A program made the translations under genes and the position numbers. From Muribaculaceae bacterium (lineage in GTDB: Bacteria > Bacteroidota > Bacteroidia > Bacteroidales > Muribaculaceae), in contig JAIDTL010000035.1 in assembly GCA_029060725.1 (NCBI GenBank), positions 31,633 through 95,632 of the forward strand: a stretch of DNA of 64,000 nucleotides. Reading direction: 5' to 3'. The notes under the pieces are model-generated. The model searched no databases. It saw nothing but the letters and a program-made list of their open reading frames with translations, and was not told the DNA's origin. Of the stretch, positions 45,801 to 54,476 are shown in pieces; position 1 is the first letter of the stretch; each line of letters starts with the position of its first letter.

Positions 45801-46283
45801 GACTGCACTTTGTATTTTCTCTCTTATTTCTTCTTTCTTATTTTCTATTATTTGAGAGTCACCGATTTTTAAAGTCCATTCCGGTTTCCGATAATTACAA
45901 TGAGAAGTTCTTCCAAGAGAATAGCGGGAAACGTAATCAACATTGTCATTTCCGGTAAAATAAAGCTCGCTATAACAGTCATCTTTCCATGAAATACCAA
46001 TCCTTGTATATTGAGTGATGTCGTTGACCGAAATTTCTTCACCGTCATTGTTGCGATAGTTATTGTTTTTAATTCCGTTTACGCTCTTGACTCGAGGAGT
46101 TGTACCATATAGTGACATTGAAATGCAGTCAAGGATGACAGATTTTCCAGATCCGGTATCACCGGTAATAAGGAAAAGAGACGCAGGTCTTCCTGAGTCA
46201 TGGTCGATAAGATCCTTTTCGAAATCGATTTCACCTTCTTCGATTGAAGCTATATTGCGGATTATAAGTCGTTTTATTTTCAT
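42828..46283 (-). CDS. sbcC: Exonuclease subunit SbcC
   Basis: 1151 residues from the ATG at 46283. The longer ORF start at 46355 would overlap sbcD by 59 bases and adds a non-family N-terminus; MKIKRLIIRNIASIEEGEID is the normal start. It is a Rad50-like SMC-type ATPase: Walker A GDTGSGKS, two long coiled-coil arms, zinc hook CPLC near residue 559, signature LSGGERFMISLALSLALS and Walker B DILFIDEGFG. With SbcD it cuts hairpins and protein-blocked DNA ends. The gene lies 13 bases downstream of sbcD. Confidence 0.95.
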   Translation of the reverse strand: MKIKRLIIRNIASIEEGEIDFEKDLIDHDSGRPASLFLITGDTGSGKSVILDCISMSLYGTTPRVKSVNGIKNNNYRNNDGEEISVNDITQYTRIGISWKDDCYSELYFTGNDNVDYVSRYSLGRTSHCNYRKPEWTLKIGDSQIIENKKEEIREKIQSAVGLTFEQFSRMAMLAQGQFETFLTGKKEERERILEQLTATDIFSRYGDAITTIFKTSKQEYETSKKIYDELSKKILDKETIDKLTEDQSVKVAQAAACHKETERIRQCIKNTEDLINVNKELTGLQEESKRLRELEESVDYKERNAILNLWDTTTTYRELLSDKIKATDSLDADKKTLQEKKTYFILLSDDLSKREQDAKMTFANLEQQRLWIERQAPLKELFAMSSAVINNIKRFVTIGEEINKKEREIEKVNAELEVLIQTISSQKGIVAEMNKRCAESQTIIDEKTNERDALKPSLLREEKDKMVKRQSCLKDLSSRLEAVYTEIEESNKTEKEISKIVKSLSKLTDISEKASAECGKLEKEKEESESRYRTMLQCVEDNFKAIRRQLAEEHATHCPLCGQSIEDKFQEWNNENYFSKILFPLEEEKKKCAASYASSKKRADEAKRDLDILSGELKAKENDLKKRKNKICKNENDIKQTVIKLDLSPTDNLKETIADEISSIESIIKSNSQLLERAEKIQKEIDELIKRKTSIDDGLKAEDRKLQDSLRTLAQKDQTIKHSKDRAIELKNEKNDLLLLLSKNLNIYDSEWNKDPISIAGQLKKDADNYSEKITAFTKEEADYKANLKNLESIANIKEKLLMLLKDYEPLESKSKSENFNSIKTDDIQKIWYDFHILIETIKYRIADNESLIHDRDKRLLDYYVKSGTTEATLRQLIKATDEIQIMRKKQDIHVKERQSLATRLEEASKKKQENMTALHIKDESEIENPDILKARLESLENQYRELSLSLGVIKEKLDANAKIRKETDSHRIELENKRVRMEKWVIMNRYFGGTRFRTLVQSHILRPLLNNANIYLRQITDHYILTCSDENEHLSILVKDRYNNNEPRSVTVLSGGERFMISLALSLALSAMNRPDMNVDILFIDEGFGTLDAKSLDMVMSTLRRLPEINGQSGRRVGVISHREELTEQIDCQIQLHSFGEGRSKIVIP

Positions 46284-46296
46284 ATTTTCGTATATC

Positions 46297-47538
46297 TTAT
46301 TGTTCTTCCTGAGTCTTTCTAATCGACTCTTCGACTTCTCTGAAAAGATCATCAAGATCTTCTTCTGTCAGTTCGGGATATGATCCGGCTGTCTTCCTGA
46401 CAAATTCACGCGGGTCTGTCATCTGTTTTATATCCTCAATATCAATATGGATTTGGGTGTCTGCCGAATTATTAGAATTTAAATCGTCGGAACTTACGAA
46501 AATCATACGAGGATTATATCTTATGTCTTTTCCGCTTTTGTCTATCATTTCATAGACAATTGAGTTAAAGTCAGCGGGAATTACCGCATTATTGGATATT
46601 CGGAATCGTATATAGACATTGTCGCCGGTCTTTATGAATTTTTTTAGATATGAAATGGCTTCTTTAGCTGTAGCAAATGGTTCAACACTGTCTACGGGCA
46701 GAGTGACAAAATGACGTAGTTGTTCGATCTTCAGTTGGCGTATAGCGACATTTCCCTTATGCTTTTCGATGTCGACAAGGCTCACGGAATGAGGATAATT
46801 TTCATCTTCACTCACATGGAGCACACTACCGGAGTATCGGGCTACTGGAGAAGGATAAGTGTGGGTTTCTTCATCGTATACCGCTGCATGACCGAGGGTC
46901 TGGGATTTGTGAATATGTCCAAGCGCAAGGTAATCGTAGGCAGAACCAAACTTCTCGATTGCTACCGGGCGTAGATTGCCAATTTCAGGATTATGCCCTT
47001 CCATGTCGCTACCTATGGCTGCAAGATGACCTGTCATCACTACAGGCAGATTTTCTTCGTTGAGAGATTTTACATATTCTTGAAGATGAAGCATAGTGTC
47101 GGTACGTTCTCCTGAGATATAAGGCACAGTAATTATAAATCCTGACGGTGTCCTTGCCACATAGCGATCCTCCCATCCTTCAGGTGCTGTAGTAAGGAGA
47201 GGCGGGGGAGTACCTACAACAGTAATTCCTGCTAAATCCCAAACTTTGCTGTGAGATTCAATACGAGAAGCAGAATCATGATTACCAGCCACCATAACAA
47301 TAAATAATGATGGAAATTCCCGACGAAGTTTTACTATCTCAGCATTGAAAGCAGTCCATACGGAGGCAGCAGGTTGGGCGACGTCATAAATGTCTCCTGA
47401 TATAATCATGACATCGGGAGAATAGTTTTCTATCCATTTATGCAATTGCTTAAAGAAATGGATATGCTCATCAAGACGGTCATAATGTTGATATATATTT
47501 TGGCCGAAATGGAGGTCGGCTGTATGAAGTATTCGCAT
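46297..47538 (-). CDS. sbcD: Exonuclease subunit SbcD
   Basis: 413 residues, Mre11-like calcineurin-type phosphoesterase. Metal-binding motifs: MRILHTADLHFG, VMIISGDIYD, VMVAGNHDS, VMTGHLAA and LALGHIHKSQ. The capping domain is C-terminal. It is the nuclease partner of SbcC, encoded just downstream. The gene follows the M50-type protease gene at 13 bases, so the three probably form one operon. Confidence 0.96.
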   Translation of the reverse strand: MRILHTADLHFGQNIYQHYDRLDEHIHFFKQLHKWIENYSPDVMIISGDIYDVAQPAASVWTAFNAEIVKLRREFPSLFIVMVAGNHDSASRIESHSKVWDLAGITVVGTPPPLLTTAPEGWEDRYVARTPSGFIITVPYISGERTDTMLHLQEYVKSLNEENLPVVMTGHLAAIGSDMEGHNPEIGNLRPVAIEKFGSAYDYLALGHIHKSQTLGHAAVYDEETHTYPSPVARYSGSVLHVSEDENYPHSVSLVDIEKHKGNVAIRQLKIEQLRHFVTLPVDSVEPFATAKEAISYLKKFIKTGDNVYIRFRISNNAVIPADFNSIVYEMIDKSGKDIRYNPRMIFVSSDDLNSNNSADTQIHIDIEDIKQMTDPREFVRKTAGSYPELTEEDLDDLFREVEESIRKTQEEQ

Positions 47539-47551
47539 GAAGATGAGTTAA

Positions 47552-48715
47552 TTAAAGTGTGGAATTCTGAAGTGTTTGAGTATGAATAAAGAGCATGTCT
47601 TCTATCAATGCAAGGTCACTTTTTACTTCTCCCTGAAGAAGATATTCGTTTTTTCGAGCTTTGAAGTGTTCATATATATCCGTTGCCTTTTCCTTGTCTT
47701 TGTCAAGATATAAGGCTATTGCCACGAGAAGCCTTTCTTTCGAAGACATCATCTTTCTATAAGTATCAATATATTTCCTAAGATCATTATCAAGTAGCAG
47801 ATCGGCTTTTACTATTTTACCGGTGCGTAGGTACAGGAAAGCAAGTTCGCATGCAATCTCTTTTACATAGAGAGGCATTATTTCATCTTTATGGCAATAA
47901 AGAGATTCCATGCCTTCAAGGGCATTATCATACTTCTTATCGTCGATAAATCGGCTATAATACATCAATGGAATGGAGACTTCAAGTGCATTCTTATAAT
48001 TGATGCCCCGAGGATTAAAAAAAAGATCATCAGGCATATCCTTTGGGCGCATACCCTTTTGGATTAGTGCATTTGCTCTAAGTTGATTCATTATGCCTTG
48101 TTTGCTTAAAAGATTTCTCTTTAAAAGCTTTACATTATATCCATCGTTGCTGATACCTCCGGCTTGCATCGGTATGCCATTGATAAGAATCATTATCGCA
48201 TCGGTCATCGCAAAAATTGCCAAAGCTTCCACCACGAAGGGGTTAAGATTCAAAAAAAAGAGAGGGAGAATGGCAATGAGGAGAATGATATTGGCTACTA
48301 CTCCTCCAATATTATACCATCCTATCGGAATTTTCTCGAGTGGAAGATCAGGAGGTGTGAGAATACACTGACCTCCTGTCCCGGCAATGGCAAACTTTTT
48401 TATCTTGAATTTCCCATTTTCTTTCAGCAAAGTAAAGTTAAATATACGGAAACTTACAAATTTATATCCGGATAAAAGTCCACATACAAGATGACCAAGT
48501 TCATGAATGGGGACAATAATGGCCAACGACACAAAAAGCGAACCTATAGCCACAAGAAAAACAGCCAAGCCCTCAGAAATATCAATAGAATAATACTTTT
48601 GAATATACTCATTCCAAGTAGTGTCGGTGAATAAAACGACAATTAGCCCCCCAATGAGCATTCCGATTAGTCCTCCGACAAGAAGACCTCCTATCAGTTT
48701 CAAGATGGTTTTCAT
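47552..48715 (-). CDS. M50-type membrane zinc metalloprotease with helical C-terminal domain
   Basis: 387 residues. Four hydrophobic segments fill the first ~200. The second carries the zinc motif HELGH (residues 71-75), and NGIPMQAGGISNDG supplies the third ligand Asp, as in site-2 proteases. The segment near WYNIGGVVANIILL is family-typical. The remaining ~190 residues are soluble, helical and TPR-like (YDNALEGMESLYCHKDEIMP, KATDIYEHFKARKN). There is no PDZ domain, unlike RseP. Substrate unknown. It heads the operon with sbcDC. No TAnnTTTG box was found upstream; the 273-base gap to ddl holds only the ddl promoter. Confidence 0.82.
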   Translation of the reverse strand: MKTILKLIGGLLVGGLIGMLIGGLIVVLFTDTTWNEYIQKYYSIDISEGLAVFLVAIGSLFVSLAIIVPIHELGHLVCGLLSGYKFVSFRIFNFTLLKENGKFKIKKFAIAGTGGQCILTPPDLPLEKIPIGWYNIGGVVANIILLIAILPLFFLNLNPFVVEALAIFAMTDAIMILINGIPMQAGGISNDGYNVKLLKRNLLSKQGIMNQLRANALIQKGMRPKDMPDDLFFNPRGINYKNALEVSIPLMYYSRFIDDKKYDNALEGMESLYCHKDEIMPLYVKEIACELAFLYLRTGKIVKADLLLDNDLRKYIDTYRKMMSSKERLLVAIALYLDKDKEKATDIYEHFKARKNEYLLQGEVKSDLALIEDMLFIHTQTLQNSTL

Positions 48716-48900
48716 AAGTAAGTTTTAAGTAGAGTATCTTCATATTTATTATTTAACGCATCTGACTGATTCGATAGTATAAGATTGCGACATAATTTGC
48801 AATTCATCATTGACGCTCAGCTATCTTCCAACTCCATTATACAACGTATCAAATTATGAAGTAATTTTGCAAAAAATTTTCGATTTTCAGTGATTTTTAT

Positions 48901-48908
48901 TAATTTTG
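48901..48908 (+). promoter_or_regulatory. -7 box of ddl
   Basis: TAATTTTG, 80 bases before the ddl ATG; a second identical box lies at 48862-48869. Neither has a clean TTG at the usual spacing. The leader contains a small AGAC-ttttt-GTCT stem. Confidence 0.45.
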
Positions 48909-48988
48909 CACTTTGTTAGAGACGATAGACTTTTTGTCTGGCCAATCGCCTTAAATATATAAAATAAATTGAATATTATCAGCTGATT

Positions 48989-50185
48989 ATGAAAACTAAC
49001 GTTGCAGTTTTTTTCGGTGGTCGTAGTGTGGAGCATGAGATTTCCGTCATCTCCGCGTTACAGGCTATCAGTGCCTTTAATCAGGAGAAATACAACATAA
49101 TTCCTATTTATATTTCCAAGCAAGGACGCTGGTATACAGGCGACAACCTGCTCAATATCCGCAACTATCGAGACATGAACTCTCTCGTGGCAAATGCGGA
49201 AGAAGTATTTATGCGCCCTGAATATGGAGATTTTAATCTTTATCGCGTCAACACCAAAGCCGGTCTTTTCTCAAAGAAAGATCCGGTTGTAGCAGAACTT
49301 CACGTTGCCATTCCGGTGCTCCACGGCACTAATGGCGAGGACGGCGTCTTCGAAGGATTGCTTGAGACTATTGGAATCCCATTTGCAGGATGCAATACTC
49401 TCAGTTCAGCCAATGGTATGGACAAGATAACGATGAAGATGATACTTCGCGAATCAGGAGTGCCGGTTGTAGACTATGTTTGGTTTACCGATAAGGAATG
49501 GAGCCGCAAGCGTGATGAACTCATCGAGCGAATTGAGACAAAAATAGGGTATCCTGTGATCGTAAAACCTGCAAATCTCGGATCGAGTGTTGGTATTGGA
49601 AAAGCAGGCGATCGCCAGTCGCTTATAGAAAAAGTGGATAATGCTTGTCGTTTCTCACAACGTATAATCGTAGAGCACATGCTTGAAAAGATGAAGGAAA
49701 TCAACTGTTCGGTGCTCGGTGATTGCGATGACTATCAACCCTCAGTGTGCGAAGAGCCTATTTCTAAAGGTGATTTCCTAAGCTATGATGAGAAATACCG
49801 TGGAGGCAATGAGGGTATGGCTGCAAGTGAAAAGCGAATACCGGCTGATCTTCCAAAAGAGACTTCAGAACAAGTACAACACCTTGCATGCGAGACCTTC
49901 AGGGTTCTTTCGTGCCACGGAGTAAGTAGAGTAGACGTAATGATCGACGAAAAAGATGGTCAGATATATGTCAACGAGATCAATACCATTCCAGGCTCTC
50001 TTTCCTACTATCTTTGGGAAGCCACAGGAATAAAATTTGCCGATCTCATGGACAAACTCGTGCAACTTGCCCTTAAACGCAAGCGTGAAGTAGAGCGTAA
50101 GACGTTTAGCTACGACCGTAATATCTTCGCTCTCGGTGGTGGAGGCAAAGGTGGTGTAAAAGGAGCTAAAGGCGCAAAATTTTAA
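48989..50185 (+). CDS. ddl: D-alanine--D-alanine ligase
   Basis: An ATP-grasp enzyme making D-Ala-D-Ala for peptidoglycan, 398 residues. Motifs: VAVFFGGRSVEHEISVIS at the N-terminus, HGTNGEDGVFEGLLE, VKPANLGSSVGIGKA for ATP, and VNEINTIPGSLSYYLWEA with the metal-binding Glu/Asn. After the normal end the chain carries a low-complexity Gly/Lys/Ala tail (GGGGKGGVKGAKGAKF) of unknown purpose. It is 32 bases upstream of ileS and may be co-transcribed with it. Confidence 0.94.
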   Translation: MKTNVAVFFGGRSVEHEISVISALQAISAFNQEKYNIIPIYISKQGRWYTGDNLLNIRNYRDMNSLVANAEEVFMRPEYGDFNLYRVNTKAGLFSKKDPVVAELHVAIPVLHGTNGEDGVFEGLLETIGIPFAGCNTLSSANGMDKITMKMILRESGVPVVDYVWFTDKEWSRKRDELIERIETKIGYPVIVKPANLGSSVGIGKAGDRQSLIEKVDNACRFSQRIIVEHMLEKMKEINCSVLGDCDDYQPSVCEEPISKGDFLSYDEKYRGGNEGMAASEKRIPADLPKETSEQVQHLACETFRVLSCHGVSRVDVMIDEKDGQIYVNEINTIPGSLSYYLWEATGIKFADLMDKLVQLALKRKREVERKTFSYDRNIFALGGGGKGGVKGAKGAKF

Positions 50186-50217
50186 TGACAAAGTAATCGA
50201 ATAACGCAAAACGCAAT

Positions 50218-53200
50218 ATGAAAAAATTTAAGGAATATTCAACCCCGCTCAATCTCTCTAATGTAAACAAGGAGATTCTTGAAGTTTGGGATCGTCATAA
50301 TCTCTTCGAGACATCAATGGATGTTCGTAAGGGCTGCCCTACATTCGTATTTTTTGAAGGTCCACCGTCTGCCAACGGCATGCCGGGTATTCACCATGTG
50401 ATGGCTCGTACTATCAAAGATATCTTCTGCAGATATAAGACTATGAAAGGTTTCCACGTTAAGCGCAAAGCTGGTTGGGACACTCATGGTCTCCCGGTAG
50501 AATTAGGCGTGGAGAAAACCCTTGGCATTACAAAGGAAGACATTGGCAAGAAAATATCGGTAGAAGAATACAACGCCGCATGTCGCCGCGAAGTAATGAA
50601 ATATACTAAGGAATGGACCGATCTGACTCACAAGATGGGATATTGGGTCGATCTCGACAATCCATACATCACCTACGATAACTCTTACATCGAATCGGTG
50701 TGGTGGTTGCTTCGCCAGCTTTATGAAAAGGGCTATCTTTATAAGGGCTACACAATACAGCCATATTCTCCGGCTGCAGGAACGGGCCTTTCAAGCCATG
50801 AGCTCAACCAGCCCGGTTGCTATCGTGACGTCAAGGATACCACTGCTACTGCTCTTTTCAAGATAATCGAACCAAAAGAAGAGATGACCGGATGGGGAGA
50901 ACCTTATTTTATGGCTTGGACCACAACTCCGTGGACACTTCCTTCAAATACCGCTCTCTGTGTTGGACCAAAGTATGACTACGTAGCTATTCGCACATAC
51001 AATCCTTATACCGGAAGTCCTATTACAGTGGTAATGGCAGAAGTGCTTATTCCATCTTATTTCAAGGCTGATGGTGAGAAGTTGCCACTCTCAGAATATA
51101 AGCATGGGGATAAGATTATACCCTACGAAATCGTAGGAAAATGGAAGGGTTCTGAGCTTGTTGGTATGCATTATTCTCAACTTATGCCGTGGGTAAAGCC
51201 TACTGAAAAAGTCAATGAATTTGCTCCTGAATATGTAAAGGAATATGCAGCTGCACATCCTGAAAAATGCTATGAAGTCGGAACGGATCGTTTCGTTGAA
51301 ATTGCAGAAGAGGCGTTCAGAGTAATTCCCGGCGACTATGTGACTACTGATGATGGTACTGGTATAGTTCATATTGCTCCGACCTTCGGTGCTGATGACG
51401 CAAAAGTTGCTAAGGCTGCCGGTATACCGTCGCTCTACATGATTAACAAAAGAGGCGAGACTCGCCCAATGGTAGACCTTACGGGTAAATATTATACTCT
51501 TGATGAACTTGCTCCTGAATTTGTTGAGAAGTGTGTCGATGTAGATTTATATTCAAAGCATGCCGGCGATTATGTGAAGAATGCTTACGACCCTAAGTAT
51601 AATGAAGGAGGAAAGTATGATGAAGCAGCTGCCAATAAGGCAGAAGACCTTAATGTTGTGCTCTGTATGGAGATGAAGATGTCTGGTCAGGCATTCAGCA
51701 TAGCAAAACATGTGCACAATTATCCTCATTGCTGGCGCACTGATAAACCTGTACTTTATTATCCTCTCGATAGTTGGTTTATTCGTACTCCTGAGGCACG
51801 CGAACGTCTTATCGAACTTAATAAGACAATAAAGTGGAAGCCTGAATCTACAGGATCAGGACGTTTTGGTAAATGGCTTGAGAATGTACAGGATTGGAAT
51901 CTTAGCCGTTCACGTTACTGGGGCACTCCACTTCCTATCTGGCGTACAGAAGATGGCAAGGAGGAAATCTGTGTTGGAAGCTACCAAGAACTGTACGACG
52001 AGATGGAGAAAGCTGTTAAGGCAGGATTCATGAAGGAGAATCCATTTGCTGCAAAAGGTTTCAACCCCGGCGACTACTCAAAAGAAAATTACGATAAAAT
52101 CGATCCGCATCGTCCGTATGTAGATGAAATCACTCTGGTGTCTCCGACAGGACGCCCAATGAAGCGAGAGCTTGACCTTATCGACGTTTGGTTTGACTCA
52201 GGAGCAATGCCTTACGCTCAGTGTCACTATCCATTCGAAAACAAGGAGGCTCTTGACAGCCACGAGATCTATCCAGCAGATTTCATCGCTGAAGGTGTCG
52301 ACCAAACTCGCGGATGGTTCTTCACTCTCCACGCTATAGCAGGGATGGTATTCGATACGGTTAGTTACAAAGCTGTCATTTCCAATGGGCTTGTGCTTGA
52401 TAAGAACGGCAACAAGATGAGTAAGCGTCTTGGAAACGCTATCGACCCATTCGGCAACATCGAGAAGTTCGGAAGCGATCCTGTACGTTGGTATATGATC
52501 TCTAACTCATCTCCTTGGGATAATCTTAAATATGACGAAGATGGAGTGGTAGAAGTAAGCCGTAAACTATTCTCTACACTTTATAATACTTATAAATTCT
52601 TTGCTCAGTATGCCAATGTAGATGGTTTTACCGGAGATGAAGCTCAGATTCCGGTAGCGGAACGTCCGGAAATCGATCGGTGGGTATTATCCTTGCTCAA
52701 TACACTTATTGAAGAAGTGGAATCAGACCTTGATGACTACGAACCGACAAAAGCTGCTCGTGCTATTGAGACTTTTGTCAACGACAACCTCTCTAACTGG
52801 TATGTTCGTCTCAACCGTAAACGTTTCTGGGCTGGTGAAATGGATTCGGATAAACTCGCTGCATATCAGACACTTTATACTTGTCTTAAGACCATTGCAT
52901 TGCTGATGGCTCCATTCGCTCCGTTCTATGCAGATCGTCTTTATAGTGATCTTACAGGAGCTTCCGAAGGTGCTGACGGATATGCGTCAGTGCATCTTGC
53001 TGATTTCCCGGTAAGTGATCCGGCTCTTGTAGATCCGGCTCTCGAACGTCGTATGGCTCTTGCTCAGGTGGCTACTTCGCTCGTACTTGCTCTTCGCCGC
53101 AAAGTCAATATTAAGGTTCGCCAACCGCTTAGCCAACTGCTTGTTCCGGCAATTGATGCGTCACAAAAAGCCGATTTTGAAGCTATAGCAGCTCTTGTCG

Positions 53201-53778
53201 CAGCAGAGGTCAATGTAAAGGAAGTAAAAATTGTTGATAATGAAGGTTCCGGGCTTGTAAAGAAGGTGAAAGCTGACTTTAAGAAGCTTGGTCCGCGTTA
53301 TGGCAAGGTAATGAAAGATCTTGGAAAGGCCATCACTGCTATGACAGCTGAGCAAATTGCACTCCTTGAAAGAGAAGGGAAGATAGAATTCCCTGAAATC
53401 AATGGAAGTCCGGTAATAACACTTGAAGACGTTGAAATCATTCCCGAAGACGTTCCCGGATGGCTCGTTGCCAATGAAGGCAACGTGACCGTAGCTCTTG
53501 ATGTGACTGTCACAGAAGAACTTCGCAATGAGGGGCTCGCACGTGATCTTATAAATAGAATTCAGAACATTCGTAAAGAGTCTGATTTTGCTATCACCGA
53601 CCGCGTGAAAGTTATACTTTCAGATACTCCAGAAGTGGCTGCTTGCCTTGCAGACTACAAGGACTATATAGCATCGCAGGTTCTTGCCGATTCTATTGAA
53701 CTTGCGACTGAAGTACCTGCTCCTGCAAAAGAACTTGATATTGACGGTATGAAGATTCTCGCCAACGTAGTGCGCTGA
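50218..53778 (+). CDS. ileS: Isoleucine--tRNA ligase
   Basis: 1186 residues, long type typical of Bacteroidetes. The class I signature is PSANGMPGIHHVMA (HIGH variant) near residue 60, KMSKS is NKMSKRLGN, and the CP1 editing domain has AWTTTPWTLPSNTAL. The C-terminal region GLARDLINRIQNIRKE is family-typical. It attaches isoleucine to tRNA-Ile. The gene lies 5 bases before lspA. In other Bacteroidales a dksA-like gene usually sits in that position; it is missing here. Confidence 0.97.
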   Translation: MKKFKEYSTPLNLSNVNKEILEVWDRHNLFETSMDVRKGCPTFVFFEGPPSANGMPGIHHVMARTIKDIFCRYKTMKGFHVKRKAGWDTHGLPVELGVEKTLGITKEDIGKKISVEEYNAACRREVMKYTKEWTDLTHKMGYWVDLDNPYITYDNSYIESVWWLLRQLYEKGYLYKGYTIQPYSPAAGTGLSSHELNQPGCYRDVKDTTATALFKIIEPKEEMTGWGEPYFMAWTTTPWTLPSNTALCVGPKYDYVAIRTYNPYTGSPITVVMAEVLIPSYFKADGEKLPLSEYKHGDKIIPYEIVGKWKGSELVGMHYSQLMPWVKPTEKVNEFAPEYVKEYAAAHPEKCYEVGTDRFVEIAEEAFRVIPGDYVTTDDGTGIVHIAPTFGADDAKVAKAAGIPSLYMINKRGETRPMVDLTGKYYTLDELAPEFVEKCVDVDLYSKHAGDYVKNAYDPKYNEGGKYDEAAANKAEDLNVVLCMEMKMSGQAFSIAKHVHNYPHCWRTDKPVLYYPLDSWFIRTPEARERLIELNKTIKWKPESTGSGRFGKWLENVQDWNLSRSRYWGTPLPIWRTEDGKEEICVGSYQELYDEMEKAVKAGFMKENPFAAKGFNPGDYSKENYDKIDPHRPYVDEITLVSPTGRPMKRELDLIDVWFDSGAMPYAQCHYPFENKEALDSHEIYPADFIAEGVDQTRGWFFTLHAIAGMVFDTVSYKAVISNGLVLDKNGNKMSKRLGNAIDPFGNIEKFGSDPVRWYMISNSSPWDNLKYDEDGVVEVSRKLFSTLYNTYKFFAQYANVDGFTGDEAQIPVAERPEIDRWVLSLLNTLIEEVESDLDDYEPTKAARAIETFVNDNLSNWYVRLNRKRFWAGEMDSDKLAAYQTLYTCLKTIALLMAPFAPFYADRLYSDLTGASEGADGYASVHLADFPVSDPALVDPALERRMALAQVATSLVLALRRKVNIKVRQPLSQLLVPAIDASQKADFEAIAALVAAEVNVKEVKIVDNEGSGLVKKVKADFKKLGPRYGKVMKDLGKAITAMTAEQIALLEREGKIEFPEINGSPVITLEDVEIIPEDVPGWLVANEGNVTVALDVTVTEELRNEGLARDLINRIQNIRKESDFAITDRVKVILSDTPEVAACLADYKDYIASQVLADSIELATEVPAPAKELDIDGMKILANVVR

Positions 53779-53783
53779 AGAAT

Positions 53784-54470
53784 ATGACAAATAGTCTAAA
53801 AAATAATTCCACCAGCCACCCTGTAATTACTACAGGATGGCTGGTCACTATAGTGATGCTTCTGGTCATCATAGTAGATCAGTCAGTGAAATTATATGTA
53901 AAGACCCATTTCTATATGGGAGAGGCTTATGAAGTGTTTCCATGGTTCCAAATAAAATTTATAGAAAACAATGGCATGGCATTCGGTATGCAACTTTTCA
54001 ATAAGTTCATACTGACCTTTGGCCGCATTGCCGCTGTAATATTCTTTATATGGTTCATAAAAAAGACGCTTGAATTGTCTGATTTAAGAAAAGGCTTTTA
54101 TATTGCTTGCGCTCTCATCACAGCAGGGGCTGCCGGTAATATATTTGACTGCGTCTTTTATGGAGAGATATTCAACAATCCTTTTCCACCGCAACATGCA
54201 GTGCTATTCCCATCCGGAGGTGGATATGCGGGTTGGTTTGAAGGAAGGGTTGTAGACATGCTCTATTTTCCATTCTTTTCATTCACTTGGCCATCTTGGC
54301 TTCCAGGCATCGGAGGCAAGGAATATGAGTTCTTCCAATACATCTTCAACATTGCAGATGCATCGATATGCGTTGGAGTTGCTTTGCTTATCATTTTCTT
54401 CTCATCAGATTGCTCGAAAGCATTCAATTCTGTCTTCGACAAGAATAAGAATCAGGATGCAAAAAAATAG
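53784..54470 (+). CDS. lspA: Lipoprotein signal peptidase II
   Basis: 228 residues with four membrane segments, longer than the ~165 residues of E. coli LspA owing to an extra loop, as usual in Bacteroidetes. Catalytic Asp candidates lie in GAAGNIFDCVFYG and NIADASICVG; FIENNGMAFGM is the conserved N-terminal motif. It cleaves prolipoproteins at the lipobox, several of which are encoded in this window. Between ileS and the DUF4296 lipoprotein gene, with gaps of 5 and 6 bases. Confidence 0.95.
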   Translation: MTNSLKNNSTSHPVITTGWLVTIVMLLVIIVDQSVKLYVKTHFYMGEAYEVFPWFQIKFIENNGMAFGMQLFNKFILTFGRIAAVIFFIWFIKKTLELSDLRKGFYIACALITAGAAGNIFDCVFYGEIFNNPFPPQHAVLFPSGGGYAGWFEGRVVDMLYFPFFSFTWPSWLPGIGGKEYEFFQYIFNIADASICVGVALLIIFFSSDCSKAFNSVFDKNKNQDAKK

Positions 54471-54476
54471 TATGAT

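Noticed and set aside
46284-46355. N-terminal extension of sbcC
   Set aside because: Overlaps sbcD coding sequence and adds residues that no SbcC has; the ATG at 46283 is the natural start.
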